A stretch of 64,000 nucleotides of DNA from NCBI RefSeq assembly GCF_000718025.1, contig NZ_JODS01000018.1:1-64000 (forward strand). The letters are read 5' to 3'. Shown here in pieces: positions 32,509 to 41,017 of the stretch (the stretch's first letter is position 1; every line of letters starts with the position of its first letter). Position numbers and translations under genes: made by a program. The DNA is from Kitasatospora purpeofusca (lineage in GTDB: Bacteria > Actinomycetota > Actinomycetes > Streptomycetales > Streptomycetaceae). The notes beneath the pieces were generated by a model that was given only the letters and a program-made list of their open reading frames with translations, did no database searches and was not told the DNA's origin.

Positions 32509-34654
32509 CCAGCAGGGGGACGGGCCGGCCGGTCTGCGCAAGGACGCGCCGCCGCCCGGCCCCGACGCCGCCGGAAGCGCCCGCAATGGCGCCGACCCCC
32601 GCCCCGGGACGCCCAGTTGGATCCGCGAGCTGGACATGGCACTCACCGTCCACCCGCAGGTGCTGCTGACCGGGAACGTGCGCGACCAGTACCTGCTGCC
32701 CGACGACCACGCCGCCGGCCGCAGCACCACCCTCGCGCCGTACAGCCTCGGCGGGGTGATCGAGTCGCTCTGCGCCGCCCGGGGTTACGGCGCGCTCGCC
32801 TTCCTCGACCAGGTGCACGAGCGGATCACACTGCTGCGGCTGAGCGCCACCGAAGCCCAAGTACCGCCGGTGCTGCGGGAGTTCGCCGAGCGGGACGAGA
32901 AGTGGCGGCGCGGCCGGGACGGTCAGGGCGCGAACGGCGCCGACGACGAGGACGAGCCGGAGATGCTGGACCGGCTGCGCGACGCGATGGTGGGCGTCGT
33001 GCATCACCCCGGCCCGCCGATCGGACTGGTCGTCCCCTACTCCGGCCGGCTCGGCTCGCCGCAGGCGCCCGTCGCCGGGGAGGCCGCCCGGCTGTTCGCG
33101 GCCGCCGAGGAACTGGGCCACACCGCCCGGCCGGTGCAGGGCGCGAGCGCCGTCACGCCCTACAACACGGTGTTCTGGGTGGTGGAACGGCAGGAGGAAC
33201 TGCCCCGGGAGTTCGCGGTCGGCAGCCGTGCGGTGCGGGTGATCAGCGTCCCGCAGCCACCGCACGACCAGCGGCTCGCCGCCGCCCGGCACGTGGTCGG
33301 CGGGCTCGCCCGCTACCAGGCGGCGACCGGCGGACCGGCCCTCACCGAGGCCGAGACCGCGACGGCCGCCAAGGCGCTCGCCGACTCCTCGCACGGCATG
33401 GGCAGTTCGGAGGTGATGGCGATCGGCCGGATGGCCCTGGACCGCAACCTGCCGGTGCAGCGGCTGGACGAAGCCGCCCGCCTCTACCGGATCGGGGTGC
33501 TCGACAACCCGTGGGCCACCGCCGAACTGCGCGAACGCATCGCCACGGGCGAGGAGTTCCTCAACGGCAAGGTGATCGGCCAGCCGTACGCGGTGCGCCG
33601 CACCCTGGAGATCTTCATGCGCTCGGCGGCCGGGCTGAACGGCGCCCAGGCGTCCAGCTCGCCCAGCCGGCCGCGCGGCACCCTCTTCCTCTCCGGCCCG
33701 ACCGGTGTCGGCAAGACCGAACTCGCCAAGGGCGTCGCGGAGATGATCCTCGGCAAGGACGCCCGGCCGATCCGCTTCGACATGAGCGAGTTCGCCGAGG
33801 AGCACGCCCGGGACCGGCTGATCGGTGCCCCGCCCGGCTTCGTCGGCCACGACGCCGGAGGTGAACTCACCAACGCCGTCCGGGCCAACCCGATGAGCGT
33901 GCTGCTCTTCGACGAGATCGACAAGGCGAACCCCCGGCTGTTCGACCTCTTCCTCCAGATCCTGGAGGACGGCCGGCTCACCGACGGCCGGGGCGCCACC
34001 GTCTACTTCACCGAGTGCGTCCTGATCTTCACCTCCAACCTCGGCATCACCGCCGCCATCGTGGGCGAGTCGCCGAAGGACGGGGCGGGCGCCGGGGACG
34101 CGGGCGGCACTGCCGGCGCCAGTGGTGGCACCGGCGCAGGTGGTGGCACCGGCGAGGCCGGGAGCACCGGCGCCACGGAGGTCGCTCCCCGCACCAACCG
34201 GCGCCCGCTGAGCCGCCACGACGATCCGGCGATGGTCCGCCAGAGCCTGCGGGAGGCCTTCGACGCCTTCTTCAACGACACCATCAAGCGGCCCGAACTG
34301 CGCAACCGCTTCGGTGACAACTTCATCCCGATGGACTTCATGCAGGAGAAGTGGGTGCCGCAGATCCTCGACAAGGCCATCGCCTCCGTCGCCGGCCGCG
34401 TCCTGGAGACCCACGGCGCCGAGCTGACCCTCGCCGACGACGCCTGGGAGGTGCTGCGGGTCGAGGCGGTCCGGCGGCTGGACCACGGCGGCCGAGGGGT
34501 GCTGACCGCCGTCGAGTCGGCGCTGGTCAACCCGCTCGCCAAGGAGGTCTTCCGGAGCCCACCCGGCCGGGGCGAGCGGCTCGCGGTCGTCGCGATCGAG
34601 GGTGACGGGGACGGCGAGGGCTACCGGCTGGAGGTCGAACGGTGGCAGGGCTGA
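32498..34654 (+). CDS. ClpB-like AAA+ ATPase
   Basis: A 718-residue protein. The N-terminal ~380 residues form a degenerate ATPase-like module (MALTVHPQVLLTGNVRDQYL, IGLVVPYSGRLGS, VISVPQPPHDQRLAAARHVV). The C-terminal half is a canonical HSP100/ClpB D2-type AAA+ domain: Walker A GPTGVGKTE (Lys406), then FDMSEFAEEHARDRLIGAPP, GFVGHDAGGELTNAVR, Walker B VLLFDEIDKA (Asp472-Glu473), sensor-1 IFTSNLG, and the small lid domain. A Gly/Thr-rich linker inserts after sensor 1. The pore loop and ClpP-docking loop were not identified, so remodelling rather than degradation is inferred. GTG 32498 is chosen for its AGGAGCG site. Overlaps both neighbours. Confidence 0.85.
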   Translation: MSADQQGDGPAGLRKDAPPPGPDAAGSARNGADPRPGTPSWIRELDMALTVHPQVLLTGNVRDQYLLPDDHAAGRSTTLAPYSLGGVIESLCAARGYGALAFLDQVHERITLLRLSATEAQVPPVLREFAERDEKWRRGRDGQGANGADDEDEPEMLDRLRDAMVGVVHHPGPPIGLVVPYSGRLGSPQAPVAGEAARLFAAAEELGHTARPVQGASAVTPYNTVFWVVERQEELPREFAVGSRAVRVISVPQPPHDQRLAAARHVVGGLARYQAATGGPALTEAETATAAKALADSSHGMGSSEVMAIGRMALDRNLPVQRLDEAARLYRIGVLDNPWATAELRERIATGEEFLNGKVIGQPYAVRRTLEIFMRSAAGLNGAQASSSPSRPRGTLFLSGPTGVGKTELAKGVAEMILGKDARPIRFDMSEFAEEHARDRLIGAPPGFVGHDAGGELTNAVRANPMSVLLFDEIDKANPRLFDLFLQILEDGRLTDGRGATVYFTECVLIFTSNLGITAAIVGESPKDGAGAGDAGGTAGASGGTGAGGGTGEAGSTGATEVAPRTNRRPLSRHDDPAMVRQSLREAFDAFFNDTIKRPELRNRFGDNFIPMDFMQEKWVPQILDKAIASVAGRVLETHGAELTLADDAWEVLRVEAVRRLDHGGRGVLTAVESALVNPLAKEVFRSPPGRGERLAVVAIEGDGDGEGYRLEVERWQG

Positions 34655-35415
34655 GCCCGGACGGCGGCGGCCCGACGGCGGCGGTCGCCGCACGTCCTGC
34701 CGCTGACGTCGCCGGGGCCGCCGGCCGGACCGCCCCGGCCGCCCCGACTACCCCGGCCGTCGCGGCGCTCGTCGGCCAGGTCTACCGGCCGGTGACCTCG
34801 CTCGGGCCCGGCCGACGGCTCGGCATCTGGTTCCAGGGCTGCACCCTGGCCTGCCCCGGCTGCATGTCCCGGCACACCTGGGAGTCCACCGGAGGGCGGG
34901 AGTTGACCGTCGAGCGGTTCTCCGCCCTGTGGCGTGCGGCACTCGCCGACGGCCTCGACGGCCTCACCGTCAGCGGCGGCGAACCGCTGGAGCAGCCGGC
35001 CGCCCTCGCCGCGCTGCTCGCCGCCGCCGACGCCGAGCGCCGCCGCGCGGGGCACCCGGCCGACCTGCTGGTGTACACCGGCTGGGAACCGGAGGAACTG
35101 GCCGCCGACCCGGCCACCGCCGCCGCACTGGACGGCGCGGACGCGGTGATCACCGGCCGCTACCGGGCCGGGCAGCCCACTCGGCTCGCCTGGCGCGGCT
35201 CGGCCAACCAGCAGCTGACCACCCGCACCGCGCTCGGCCGGGAGCGGTACGCGCCCTACCTGGACCACCGGCCGGAGCGGCCCGAGCTCCAGGTGCGGGT
35301 GAGCGAGGGCGAGGTCCGGGTGATCGGGGTGCCGCGCCCCGGGGACCTGGGCCGGATCGAACGGGACCTGGTCCGACGCGGCGTGACCCTTCGGGAGACC
35401 TCGTGGCGACCGTGA
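34642..35415 (+). CDS. Radical SAM / 4Fe-4S protein, NrdG-like
   Basis: A 257-residue protein. An Ala/Thr-rich lead precedes YRPVTSLGPGRRLGIWFQG and the cluster motif CTLACPGC (Cys67, Cys71, Cys74; C-x3-C-x2-C), followed by DGLDGLTVSGGEPLEQP (SAM-binding GGEP), LLVYTGWEPEELA and the C-terminal strand LQVRVSEGEVRVIGVPRPGD. This is the anaerobic ribonucleotide reductase-activase type fold, normally generating a glycyl radical; no glycyl-radical enzyme is nearby, so the target must be another protein or the operon's own kinase/ATPase. Overlaps the AAA gene by 13 nt and the FHA gene by 13 nt. Confidence 0.85.
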   Translation: MAGLSPDGGGPTAAVAARPAADVAGAAGRTAPAAPTTPAVAALVGQVYRPVTSLGPGRRLGIWFQGCTLACPGCMSRHTWESTGGRELTVERFSALWRAALADGLDGLTVSGGEPLEQPAALAALLAAADAERRRAGHPADLLVYTGWEPEELAADPATAAALDGADAVITGRYRAGQPTRLAWRGSANQQLTTRTALGRERYAPYLDHRPERPELQVRVSEGEVRVIGVPRPGDLGRIERDLVRRGVTLRETSWRP

Positions 35416-36056
35416 TCTACCGCTGCCCGGTGGGCGCGCCGGGGGAGTGCCCACCGTCCGGCACCCGGGGGTACTGCCAGGTGCACATGTTCCAGCAGTT
35501 GGAGCGCTACGACCCGGCCGAGGACGTCCCGCCGGCCGGGACTGCGGCCGAGATGCCTGCCGGCACCCCGGTTGACGCGCCGTCCGCCGGGCCCCGGCCG
35601 GCCACCGACCCGGAGGCCGCGACCCGCCCGGCGCGCCCGCCCCGTCCGGCGGAGCACCGGAGCCAGCACCGGCAACAGCAGCAGGACCACCGGCCCCGGC
35701 CGCGACCCGCCCGACCGCCGGTGCTCCGGCTGGCCCTGGTCGTCGCCGGGGTGCTGCTGCCCGTCCGCGCCGAACACCGGCGCGGGGGCGGCGGACTGGC
35801 GATCGGCCGCGACGAGCCCGACTGCGCGGCGGTCCCCGGACTGGCCGGCCTCGACCAGCTCTCCCGGCACCACGCCCGGCTGCGCTGGATCGACGGCGCG
35901 CTGTACGTCGAGGACCTGGGGTCGACCAACGGCACCTTCGTCGACGGCCGCCGGATCGAGGAGCCGACCCGGATCGGACCGGGGCACCGGCTGCGGTTCG
36001 CGCTGGACCTGGACGTCCAGGTGGTCGAGATCGACGAGTTCGGCGCGCCCCGGTGA
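35403..36056 (+). CDS. FHA-domain protein with Cys-rich N-terminus
   Basis: A 217-residue protein. The N-terminus has a possible zinc site (YRCPVGAPGEC, GYCQVH). A Pro/Gln/Arg-rich linker (RPAEHRSQHRQQQQDHRPRP) leads to a short hydrophobic strand and a C-terminal FHA domain with the diagnostic GLAIGRDEPDC, LSRHHARLRWIDG and EDLGSTNGTFVDGRRI. FHA domains bind phosphothreonine peptides. The kinase encoded next has five repeated threonine motifs at its N-terminus, so it is the obvious ligand. GTG 35403 overlaps the radical SAM gene by 13 nt; its stop overlaps a GTG (36053) of the kinase frame. Confidence 0.9.
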   Translation: MATVIYRCPVGAPGECPPSGTRGYCQVHMFQQLERYDPAEDVPPAGTAAEMPAGTPVDAPSAGPRPATDPEAATRPARPPRPAEHRSQHRQQQQDHRPRPRPARPPVLRLALVVAGVLLPVRAEHRRGGGGLAIGRDEPDCAAVPGLAGLDQLSRHHARLRWIDGALYVEDLGSTNGTFVDGRRIEEPTRIGPGHRLRFALDLDVQVVEIDEFGAPR

Positions 36057-36085
36057 GCCGGGGCCGTGAGGAGGAGAACGGCGCG

Positions 36086-39000
36086 ATGGCCGACACACCG
36101 CCGGAACCCGGCCCGCCCACCCGCGTCCAGCGGCCCGGCCGGGTGAAGGGTCGGGCGCAGGCGCAAGGCCAGGCACAGGGGGAGGAACCGACCCCGGACG
36201 CGCCCGTCGGCGCCGCCGCGGAGAGCCCACGAACCCGCGTGCAGCGCCCGAAGGCCGATCCCGGCGCCTCCACGGAGAGTCCGCGTACTCGCGTGCAACG
36301 CCCGCAGACCGATCCCGGCGCCTCCGCCGAGAGTCCGCGTACCCGTGTGCAACGTCCGAGGACCGACCCCGGCGGCCCCGCCGCCACGGGTACCGTTCCC
36401 GGCGCGCGCACCCGCGTCCAGCGCCCGGGCGGCCCGGTCCCGCCCAGGACCCCGGCCGAACCGTCGCCCGCCGCCACCCCGCCCGCCGCGGTCCCACCCA
36501 CCACCGTCCCACCCGCCGGTCCCGCCGACTTCCCCGCCGCCCTCACCGACCGCTACCACCCCGTCGGCCGGGTCGGCTCCGGCAGCGAGGGCACCGTCTG
36601 GCACGCCCACCGCGCCGACACCCACCGCGCCGACACCCACCGCGCCGACGGCCGCGGCGCCGACGGAGGCCGTGGCAGCGGCGGCAACAGGAGGAGCAGC
36701 AGCGGGGCGACCGGCGGCGACGCGGCCGTGAAGGTCGGCAACCCGGGCGTGCGCGCGGACACCGAACTCCTCGCCCACCTCGCCGGTGACCCGCTCTTCC
36801 GCCGCCACGTCCCCGAGATCCTCGGCCACGGCCGGGTCGAGCACGCGGGCGCGCTCTGCGACTGGCTGGCGATGGAGTACCTCCCCGTCACCCTCGCAGA
36901 CCACGTCGCCGCGCTGCGCGAGGAGGGCCGCCTCGGCCGCAGCGGCGAGACCCAGCGGATCATCCGCGAACTCGTCGACCTGCTGGAGTTCTGGCAGGTG
37001 AGGATCCAGCGCAACCCGGTCGACTTCAAGCCCGCCAACATCCTGGTCCGCCAGGGCGGCCGGAACGGCGGCTCCGCCACCGAGTTCGTGGTGGCCGACT
37101 TCGGCGGCGTCGCCAAGCTCACCGCCAGCCGTCGCTTCTCCACCGACATGCAGGTCACCGTCGCCTACATGGCACCGGAACAACTCGCCGGCAGCAACCA
37201 CCCGGCCGGGCCGTGGTGGGCGCTCGGCACCATCCTCTACGAGGTGTTCACGGGCGCGAGCCGCTACCGCCGCGCGGACGGTGGCCTGGTGAGCGACGAG
37301 GCCCTGCAGTTCCGGCTGGTGATGGACGACGAGGTGGACCTCGCCGCCGTCCCCGACGAGCGCCACCGCCTGCTGCTCCAGGGCCTCTTCACCAAGGACC
37401 CGGCCGACCGGTGGACGGCGCCGCAGGTCCGGGCCTGGCTGAAGGGCGAGAGCCCGGAGGTGGTGCGCAGCCGGGTCGTCCCGCCGCCGCCCGGACCGAC
37501 CCCGCCGCCCGGACCCAAGCACCGTCCGATCGCCTTCCGGGGCGAGGACTTCCACGAACCGGCCGCGCTCGCCGGGGCGTTGCTCACGCGTTCCGCGGAC
37601 GCGGCCGCCTGGCTGGTGAGCGGTGGCGCCCGGCGGCTGCGCGACTGGCTCCGGGACGAGGTCAAGGACACCGTCCTCGACCTGCACTACCTCAAGGACG
37701 TCGAACGCGGCACCTCCGCCGAGAAGTCGGCGGCGGCCTCCCGGGCGGTGCTGGCCCTCGGCGCCGCGTTCACGCCCGAGGCGGTCCCGTACGTGCGGGA
37801 CCGCCGGGTGGACGCGGCGGGGCTGGTGGAACTGGCCGAGCGGCCGGACGCGTTGACCGTGGTCGACGAACTGGTCGCGGCCGGGCTGCTCGGGCTCGCC
37901 GCCCGCTTCCAGTGCGGTCACCCGGCCTGCCCGGAGCGGGCCTGCGCCAGGCTGCTCGGGCTCACCGAGCTCGCCGCCGTGCTGAACCGGGTCGAGCGCG
38001 AGGCCCGCACCCTCGGCGGCCGCACCGGCAACAACGCCAACGCCAACAACGCCAACTCGAACAACGCCAACTCGAACAACGGCGACGGCCGCCTCACCGC
38101 CGCCGAACGCAAGGCCGCCCGCCGCTGGATCCTGCTGCTCACCCTCCAGCCGGACGGGCAGCGGCGCGCCCTCGTCCGACGACTCTCCGCCCTGCCCGGC
38201 CCGCTGGGCGCGCTGCCCGCACCGGTCCACTCGACCGTGACCGCCGTCGCCGACGGGGCGGGCGCGGTGGCGGCGCGGGTGCGCGGCGGCGGCCGGGAGC
38301 GGTTCCGCCGCGACTGGTCGGACCTGCGCCGCCGGGCGCTCACCGCCGATCCGGCGACGGCCGACGGGCGGGGCACGCTCGCCGCGGCGGCCGTGCTCCA
38401 GGTGCGGAGCGTCCGTTCCGGCGGTGCCCGGCGCGGCCGCAACCGGGGGGCGTGGAAGGCCGACCTGCGCGCCTGGCGGAGCGGCGCGCGGAGTGCTCTG
38501 CCCCGGCGCGCGGTCGCGGGCGTGCTGCTGCTCCTCTGCCTCGCCGTCAGCCTCTGGGCCGGCGCGGTCTGGCGGATCTCCGTCGACGCCGGGGTGGGCG
38601 GGGCGGTGTCTCCCGACGGCGCGTTCGGCGGCCCGCTGCGGACGGCGGGGGAGGCCGCCGCGCGCGCGACGGCCGGTCAGCTCGGCGCCGCCCTGGTCGC
38701 CGCCGTCGCGGTGGCCGCGTTCCCGGCCCGGATCGGGCGCCGGATCCTGTTCCTCGCCGCAGCCGCCTCCTTCGCCGTCGGGTATCTGCACCTCGGGCCG
38801 CCGATGACCGTGCTCAGGGCGCCGCAGGCGGTGATCGACCGGGTGGTCGTGTTCGAGGGCGGGACGGCGAGTTGGGCCGGCTTCGTCGCGACGGCGACGC
38901 CCGTGCTGGTGCTGATCGTCAACGGCCGCTCGGTGCGCTGGCTGCTCACCCCGGCGCACGAGGCCGCGCAGCGGGCGGCCGGCGACCGCCGCAACCTCGC

Positions 39001-39505
39001 CACCCGCCGCCGCGCCCGGGGCAACGGCACCGGCGCGGCCCGGGGTTGGCGCCCCGGCCGCGACGGCTACCGGGACCGGTTGCTGTTCTGGCTCGGCGGG
39101 ACGCTGGTGCTGACCCTGGTCCTCTGGGCGGCGGTCGAGGTCCGGCTGGCGGTGGTCCACCGCGACCACCACCCGACCCCGGAGTCCTGGGGCACCGGCC
39201 AGGTCGGCGCGGCCTACCAGGCCGACTACCTGCTGCTGCTGGCCTTCCTGACCCTGGTCGCCTCGGCCACCGTCCCGCGCGCGGCCCGCCGCCTGCTGGC
39301 CGCCGCCGCGCTCGGCACGGCGGTGCTCGGCGCCTGGCCCCCGCCGCTGGGCCCGCTGGAGGCGCTGCGGATCCCCGTCCTGGGCCCGTGGTTCCGCGCG
39401 CTCGCCGAGATCTGGGGCCACGCCGCCTTCTGGGCGGCGGTCCTGGTGATGCTGCCGCTCGCGTGCTACCTGGCCGTCTGGACCTCCCGCCGGATCGGCG
39501 AGTAG
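36086..39505 (+). CDS. Membrane Ser/Thr protein kinase with N-terminal TRVQRP repeats
   Basis: A 1139-residue protein. Residues 1-150 are disordered and hold five TRVQRP motifs. Residues ~155-460 form a kinase domain: glycine loop VGRVGSGSEGTVWHA, Lys216 in DAAVKVG, catalytic loop NPVDFKPANILV (Asp313, but HRD is absent), DFG at Asp338 and YMAPEQL. A His/Asp/Gly-rich insertion lies between the glycine loop and Lys216. Then a helical part with a Cys cluster (CGHPACPERAC), an Asn-rich linker (NNANANNANSNN), and from ~807 about eight membrane helices. ATG 36086 is chosen for the GAGGAGGAG site; GTG 36053 is the alternative. It closes the operon and probably phosphorylates itself and its partners. 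Confidence 0.85.
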   Translation: MADTPPEPGPPTRVQRPGRVKGRAQAQGQAQGEEPTPDAPVGAAAESPRTRVQRPKADPGASTESPRTRVQRPQTDPGASAESPRTRVQRPRTDPGGPAATGTVPGARTRVQRPGGPVPPRTPAEPSPAATPPAAVPPTTVPPAGPADFPAALTDRYHPVGRVGSGSEGTVWHAHRADTHRADTHRADGRGADGGRGSGGNRRSSSGATGGDAAVKVGNPGVRADTELLAHLAGDPLFRRHVPEILGHGRVEHAGALCDWLAMEYLPVTLADHVAALREEGRLGRSGETQRIIRELVDLLEFWQVRIQRNPVDFKPANILVRQGGRNGGSATEFVVADFGGVAKLTASRRFSTDMQVTVAYMAPEQLAGSNHPAGPWWALGTILYEVFTGASRYRRADGGLVSDEALQFRLVMDDEVDLAAVPDERHRLLLQGLFTKDPADRWTAPQVRAWLKGESPEVVRSRVVPPPPGPTPPPGPKHRPIAFRGEDFHEPAALAGALLTRSADAAAWLVSGGARRLRDWLRDEVKDTVLDLHYLKDVERGTSAEKSAAASRAVLALGAAFTPEAVPYVRDRRVDAAGLVELAERPDALTVVDELVAAGLLGLAARFQCGHPACPERACARLLGLTELAAVLNRVEREARTLGGRTGNNANANNANSNNANSNNGDGRLTAAERKAARRWILLLTLQPDGQRRALVRRLSALPGPLGALPAPVHSTVTAVADGAGAVAARVRGGGRERFRRDWSDLRRRALTADPATADGRGTLAAAAVLQVRSVRSGGARRGRNRGAWKADLRAWRSGARSALPRRAVAGVLLLLCLAVSLWAGAVWRISVDAGVGGAVSPDGAFGGPLRTAGEAAARATAGQLGAALVAAVAVAAFPARIGRRILFLAAAASFAVGYLHLGPPMTVLRAPQAVIDRVVVFEGGTASWAGFVATATPVLVLIVNGRSVRWLLTPAHEAAQRAAGDRRNLATRRRARGNGTGAARGWRPGRDGYRDRLLFWLGGTLVLTLVLWAAVEVRLAVVHRDHHPTPESWGTGQVGAAYQADYLLLLAFLTLVASATVPRAARRLLAAAALGTAVLGAWPPPLGPLEALRIPVLGPWFRALAEIWGHAAFWAAVLVMLPLACYLAVWTSRRIGE
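36119..36427 (+). repeat. Five TRVQRP motifs, three in a 54-nt tandem repeat
   Basis: Threonines at residues 12, 50, 68, 86 and 109 each begin TRVQRP. The middle three share the longer unit ESPRTRVQRPxxDPGAS with exact 18-residue (54-nt) spacing. Multivalent, evenly spaced and disordered, as expected for phospho-docking sites. Confidence 0.95.
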
Positions 39506-39541
39506 GAAGTCGGCCGGTCCGACTTTCCGCGCCGACAACCA

Positions 39542-39576
39542 CGTGCCCGCCCGGACCCGCTGTCCGGGCGGGCACG
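39542..39576. terminator. Operon terminator after the kinase gene
   Basis: Perfect 15-bp stem (39542-39556 with 39562-39576; arm CGTGCCCGCCCGGAC), loop CCGCT, between convergent genes. Confidence 0.9.
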
Positions 39577-39588
39577 CGCAGTAACGGG

Positions 39589-40137
39589 TTACGGGCAGAC
39601 GCGGCCGGGGCGGCACTCGGGGTCGGCGTCGGCGGGACGGTAGTTGGACCACCACAGCGCCCGCTGGCCGTAGTAGACGACCAGGTTTCCGCCGTTCTGG
39701 ACGGCGAGGTAGGCGCCGGGGTGGCCGGCCGTGCGGCTCTCCCACAGGGGGCGCCAGGCGGCGTCGTAGGCGGTGAGGTTGCCGTCGGCCTGGACGTAGA
39801 AGGACGAGCCGAGTCCGTAGGTGCCGACGGCCGTCCAGATGGCGACGCCGTTCTTGTACAGGACCACATGGCCGTCGTACTGCTGGAACAGCACGGTGCT
39901 GCCGTCCGGTGAGGACCAGCTCTCGCCGCGGTTCAGGGCGGCGGTGGCCCGGACGACGGTCTGGTCGGCGTTGGACACCGTCGACACTGCCGACACCGCG
40001 GCTGCGGCTCCGGCGGGGCCGCTCGCGGCCGGGGCGCCGCCGGCGGCCTGGGCGGTCCCGCCCAGCAGGCCGGCCGCCATCAGCACGGCACCGGCCGCGA
40101 CACCGGCGCGGGGGACGAGGGATCTCGCGATTCTCAT
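39589..40137 (-). CDS. Secreted B-lectin (mannose-binding lectin fold) protein
   Basis: A 182-residue exported protein. The signal peptide is LVPRAGVAAGAVLMAAGLLG with cleavage near AQA. The mature protein is one beta-prism II domain: STVLFQQYDGHVVLYKNGVA, SFYVQADGNLTAYDAAWRPL and YLAVQNGGNLVVYYGQRALW, each ending in the Q-x-D/N-x-N-x-V-x-Y type sugar motif, some degenerate. Two C-terminal cysteines (ECRPGRVC) may form a disulfide. It probably binds mannose-type glycans on the cell or in the soil. ATG 40137 preferred; an in-frame GTG three codons upstream is possible. Monocistronic; convergent with the kinase operon. Confidence 0.8.
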   Translation of the reverse strand: MRIARSLVPRAGVAAGAVLMAAGLLGGTAQAAGGAPAASGPAGAAAAVSAVSTVSNADQTVVRATAALNRGESWSSPDGSTVLFQQYDGHVVLYKNGVAIWTAVGTYGLGSSFYVQADGNLTAYDAAWRPLWESRTAGHPGAYLAVQNGGNLVVYYGQRALWWSNYRPADADPECRPGRVCP

Positions 40138-40284
40138 GACGGACACACTCCCGAAGTCGTCTCTGCCTGGGTGCGGCCAGTCTCACGGCGCCCGCCGCGC
40201 CCGGGCAAAGCCCTTCGACGCCCCTCGAATCCGGGCGCACGGCGGCGGGGCGGGTGAGCGCTCCGAGGCGGCGCCCGGCGGGGC

Positions 40285-40857
40285 TCAGTGCGGGCGCAGT
40301 CCGGTGAACACCACGTCCAGGACACGCCCGTGGGCCTCCGGATCGGGGCCGAGCTGCTCCAGGGTGGCTCCGGTGCCGACGATCAGCGCGACCAGTTCGG
40401 GCAGGGTCAGGTCGGCGCGGACGGCCCCGGCCCGCTGGGCGCGGTCCAGCAGTTCCGCCAGCCGGGTGCGGATGACGTCGGAGGACGCGCGCAGCGCGGA
40501 GTGGACGTCGATGCCGGCCGCGGCGAGGGCCCGGGCGAACTCGTTCTTGCCGGCGGACAGTTCGACGATCAGCCGGAAGCAGCTGAAGAAGGCCTCGGCG
40601 GGTTCGGCCCCGGCGGCCAGTTCGGCCGTCCGGGCCGCGATCGTCTCCAGCCGGCGCACCATCACCGCCTCCAGCAGGGCTTCCTTGGTGGGGAAGTGCC
40701 GGAACAGCGTGCCGACGCCGACACCGGCGGCGCGGGCGATCTCCTCCGTCGGCACACCGACGCCGCAAGTGGTGAACACCTCGGTGGCGGCGTCCAGCAA
40801 CTTGGCCCGGTTGCGGGCCGCGTCCGCCCGGAGCGGTCGCTCCTGCGTGTCGCTCAT
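40285..40857 (-). CDS. TetR family transcriptional regulator
   Basis: A 190-residue regulator with the helix-turn-helix NRAKLLDAATEVFTTCGVGV, PTEEIARAAGVGVGTLFRHF, PTKEALLEAVMVRRL. The C-terminal domain (FFSCFRLIVELSAGKNEFAR) fits the SbtR-like TetR_C subgroup common in Streptomyces, which repress neighbouring small enzyme genes. ATG 40857. It is divergent from the SnoaL-like gene at 41018 with a palindrome (40915-40930) between them, suggesting control of both. Confidence 0.85.
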   Translation of the reverse strand: MSDTQERPLRADAARNRAKLLDAATEVFTTCGVGVPTEEIARAAGVGVGTLFRHFPTKEALLEAVMVRRLETIAARTAELAAGAEPAEAFFSCFRLIVELSAGKNEFARALAAAGIDVHSALRASSDVIRTRLAELLDRAQRAGAVRADLTLPELVALIVGTGATLEQLGPDPEAHGRVLDVVFTGLRPH

Positions 40858-40914
40858 CCTCTCAACTCCCTTTCGTCCGAAGGCGGGAACGCCGACCGGC
40901 CGACCCTGGACAAC

Positions 40915-40930
40915 CGGACTGCCCAGTCCG
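40915..40930. promoter_or_regulatory. Candidate TetR operator
   Basis: CGGACT-GCCC-AGTCCG, perfect 6-bp arms, in the 160-nt divergent region between the TetR and SnoaL-like genes. Confidence 0.5.
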
Positions 40931-41017
40931 TATCGTCGTACCGGAGTCGCTGGTCCGGTTACGGCGGCCACATTCCTGTCCTTGTCGCTCCGTCCCTAGT
41001 CGTTCCGGGGGTTGATC

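Noticed and set aside
39505..39530. Fifth copy of the hairpin repeat
   Set aside because: GGAAGTCGGCC...GACTTTCC resembles the stem but the length and loop differ and no flank is shared; mentioned only as possible degenerate relative.
35507..40768. A 1753-codon minus-strand ORF
   Set aside because: It runs opposite to the FHA and kinase genes and into the lectin and TetR genes; composition is Arg/Gly/Ala-rich shadow sequence with no domains, while the forward frames carry clear motifs.
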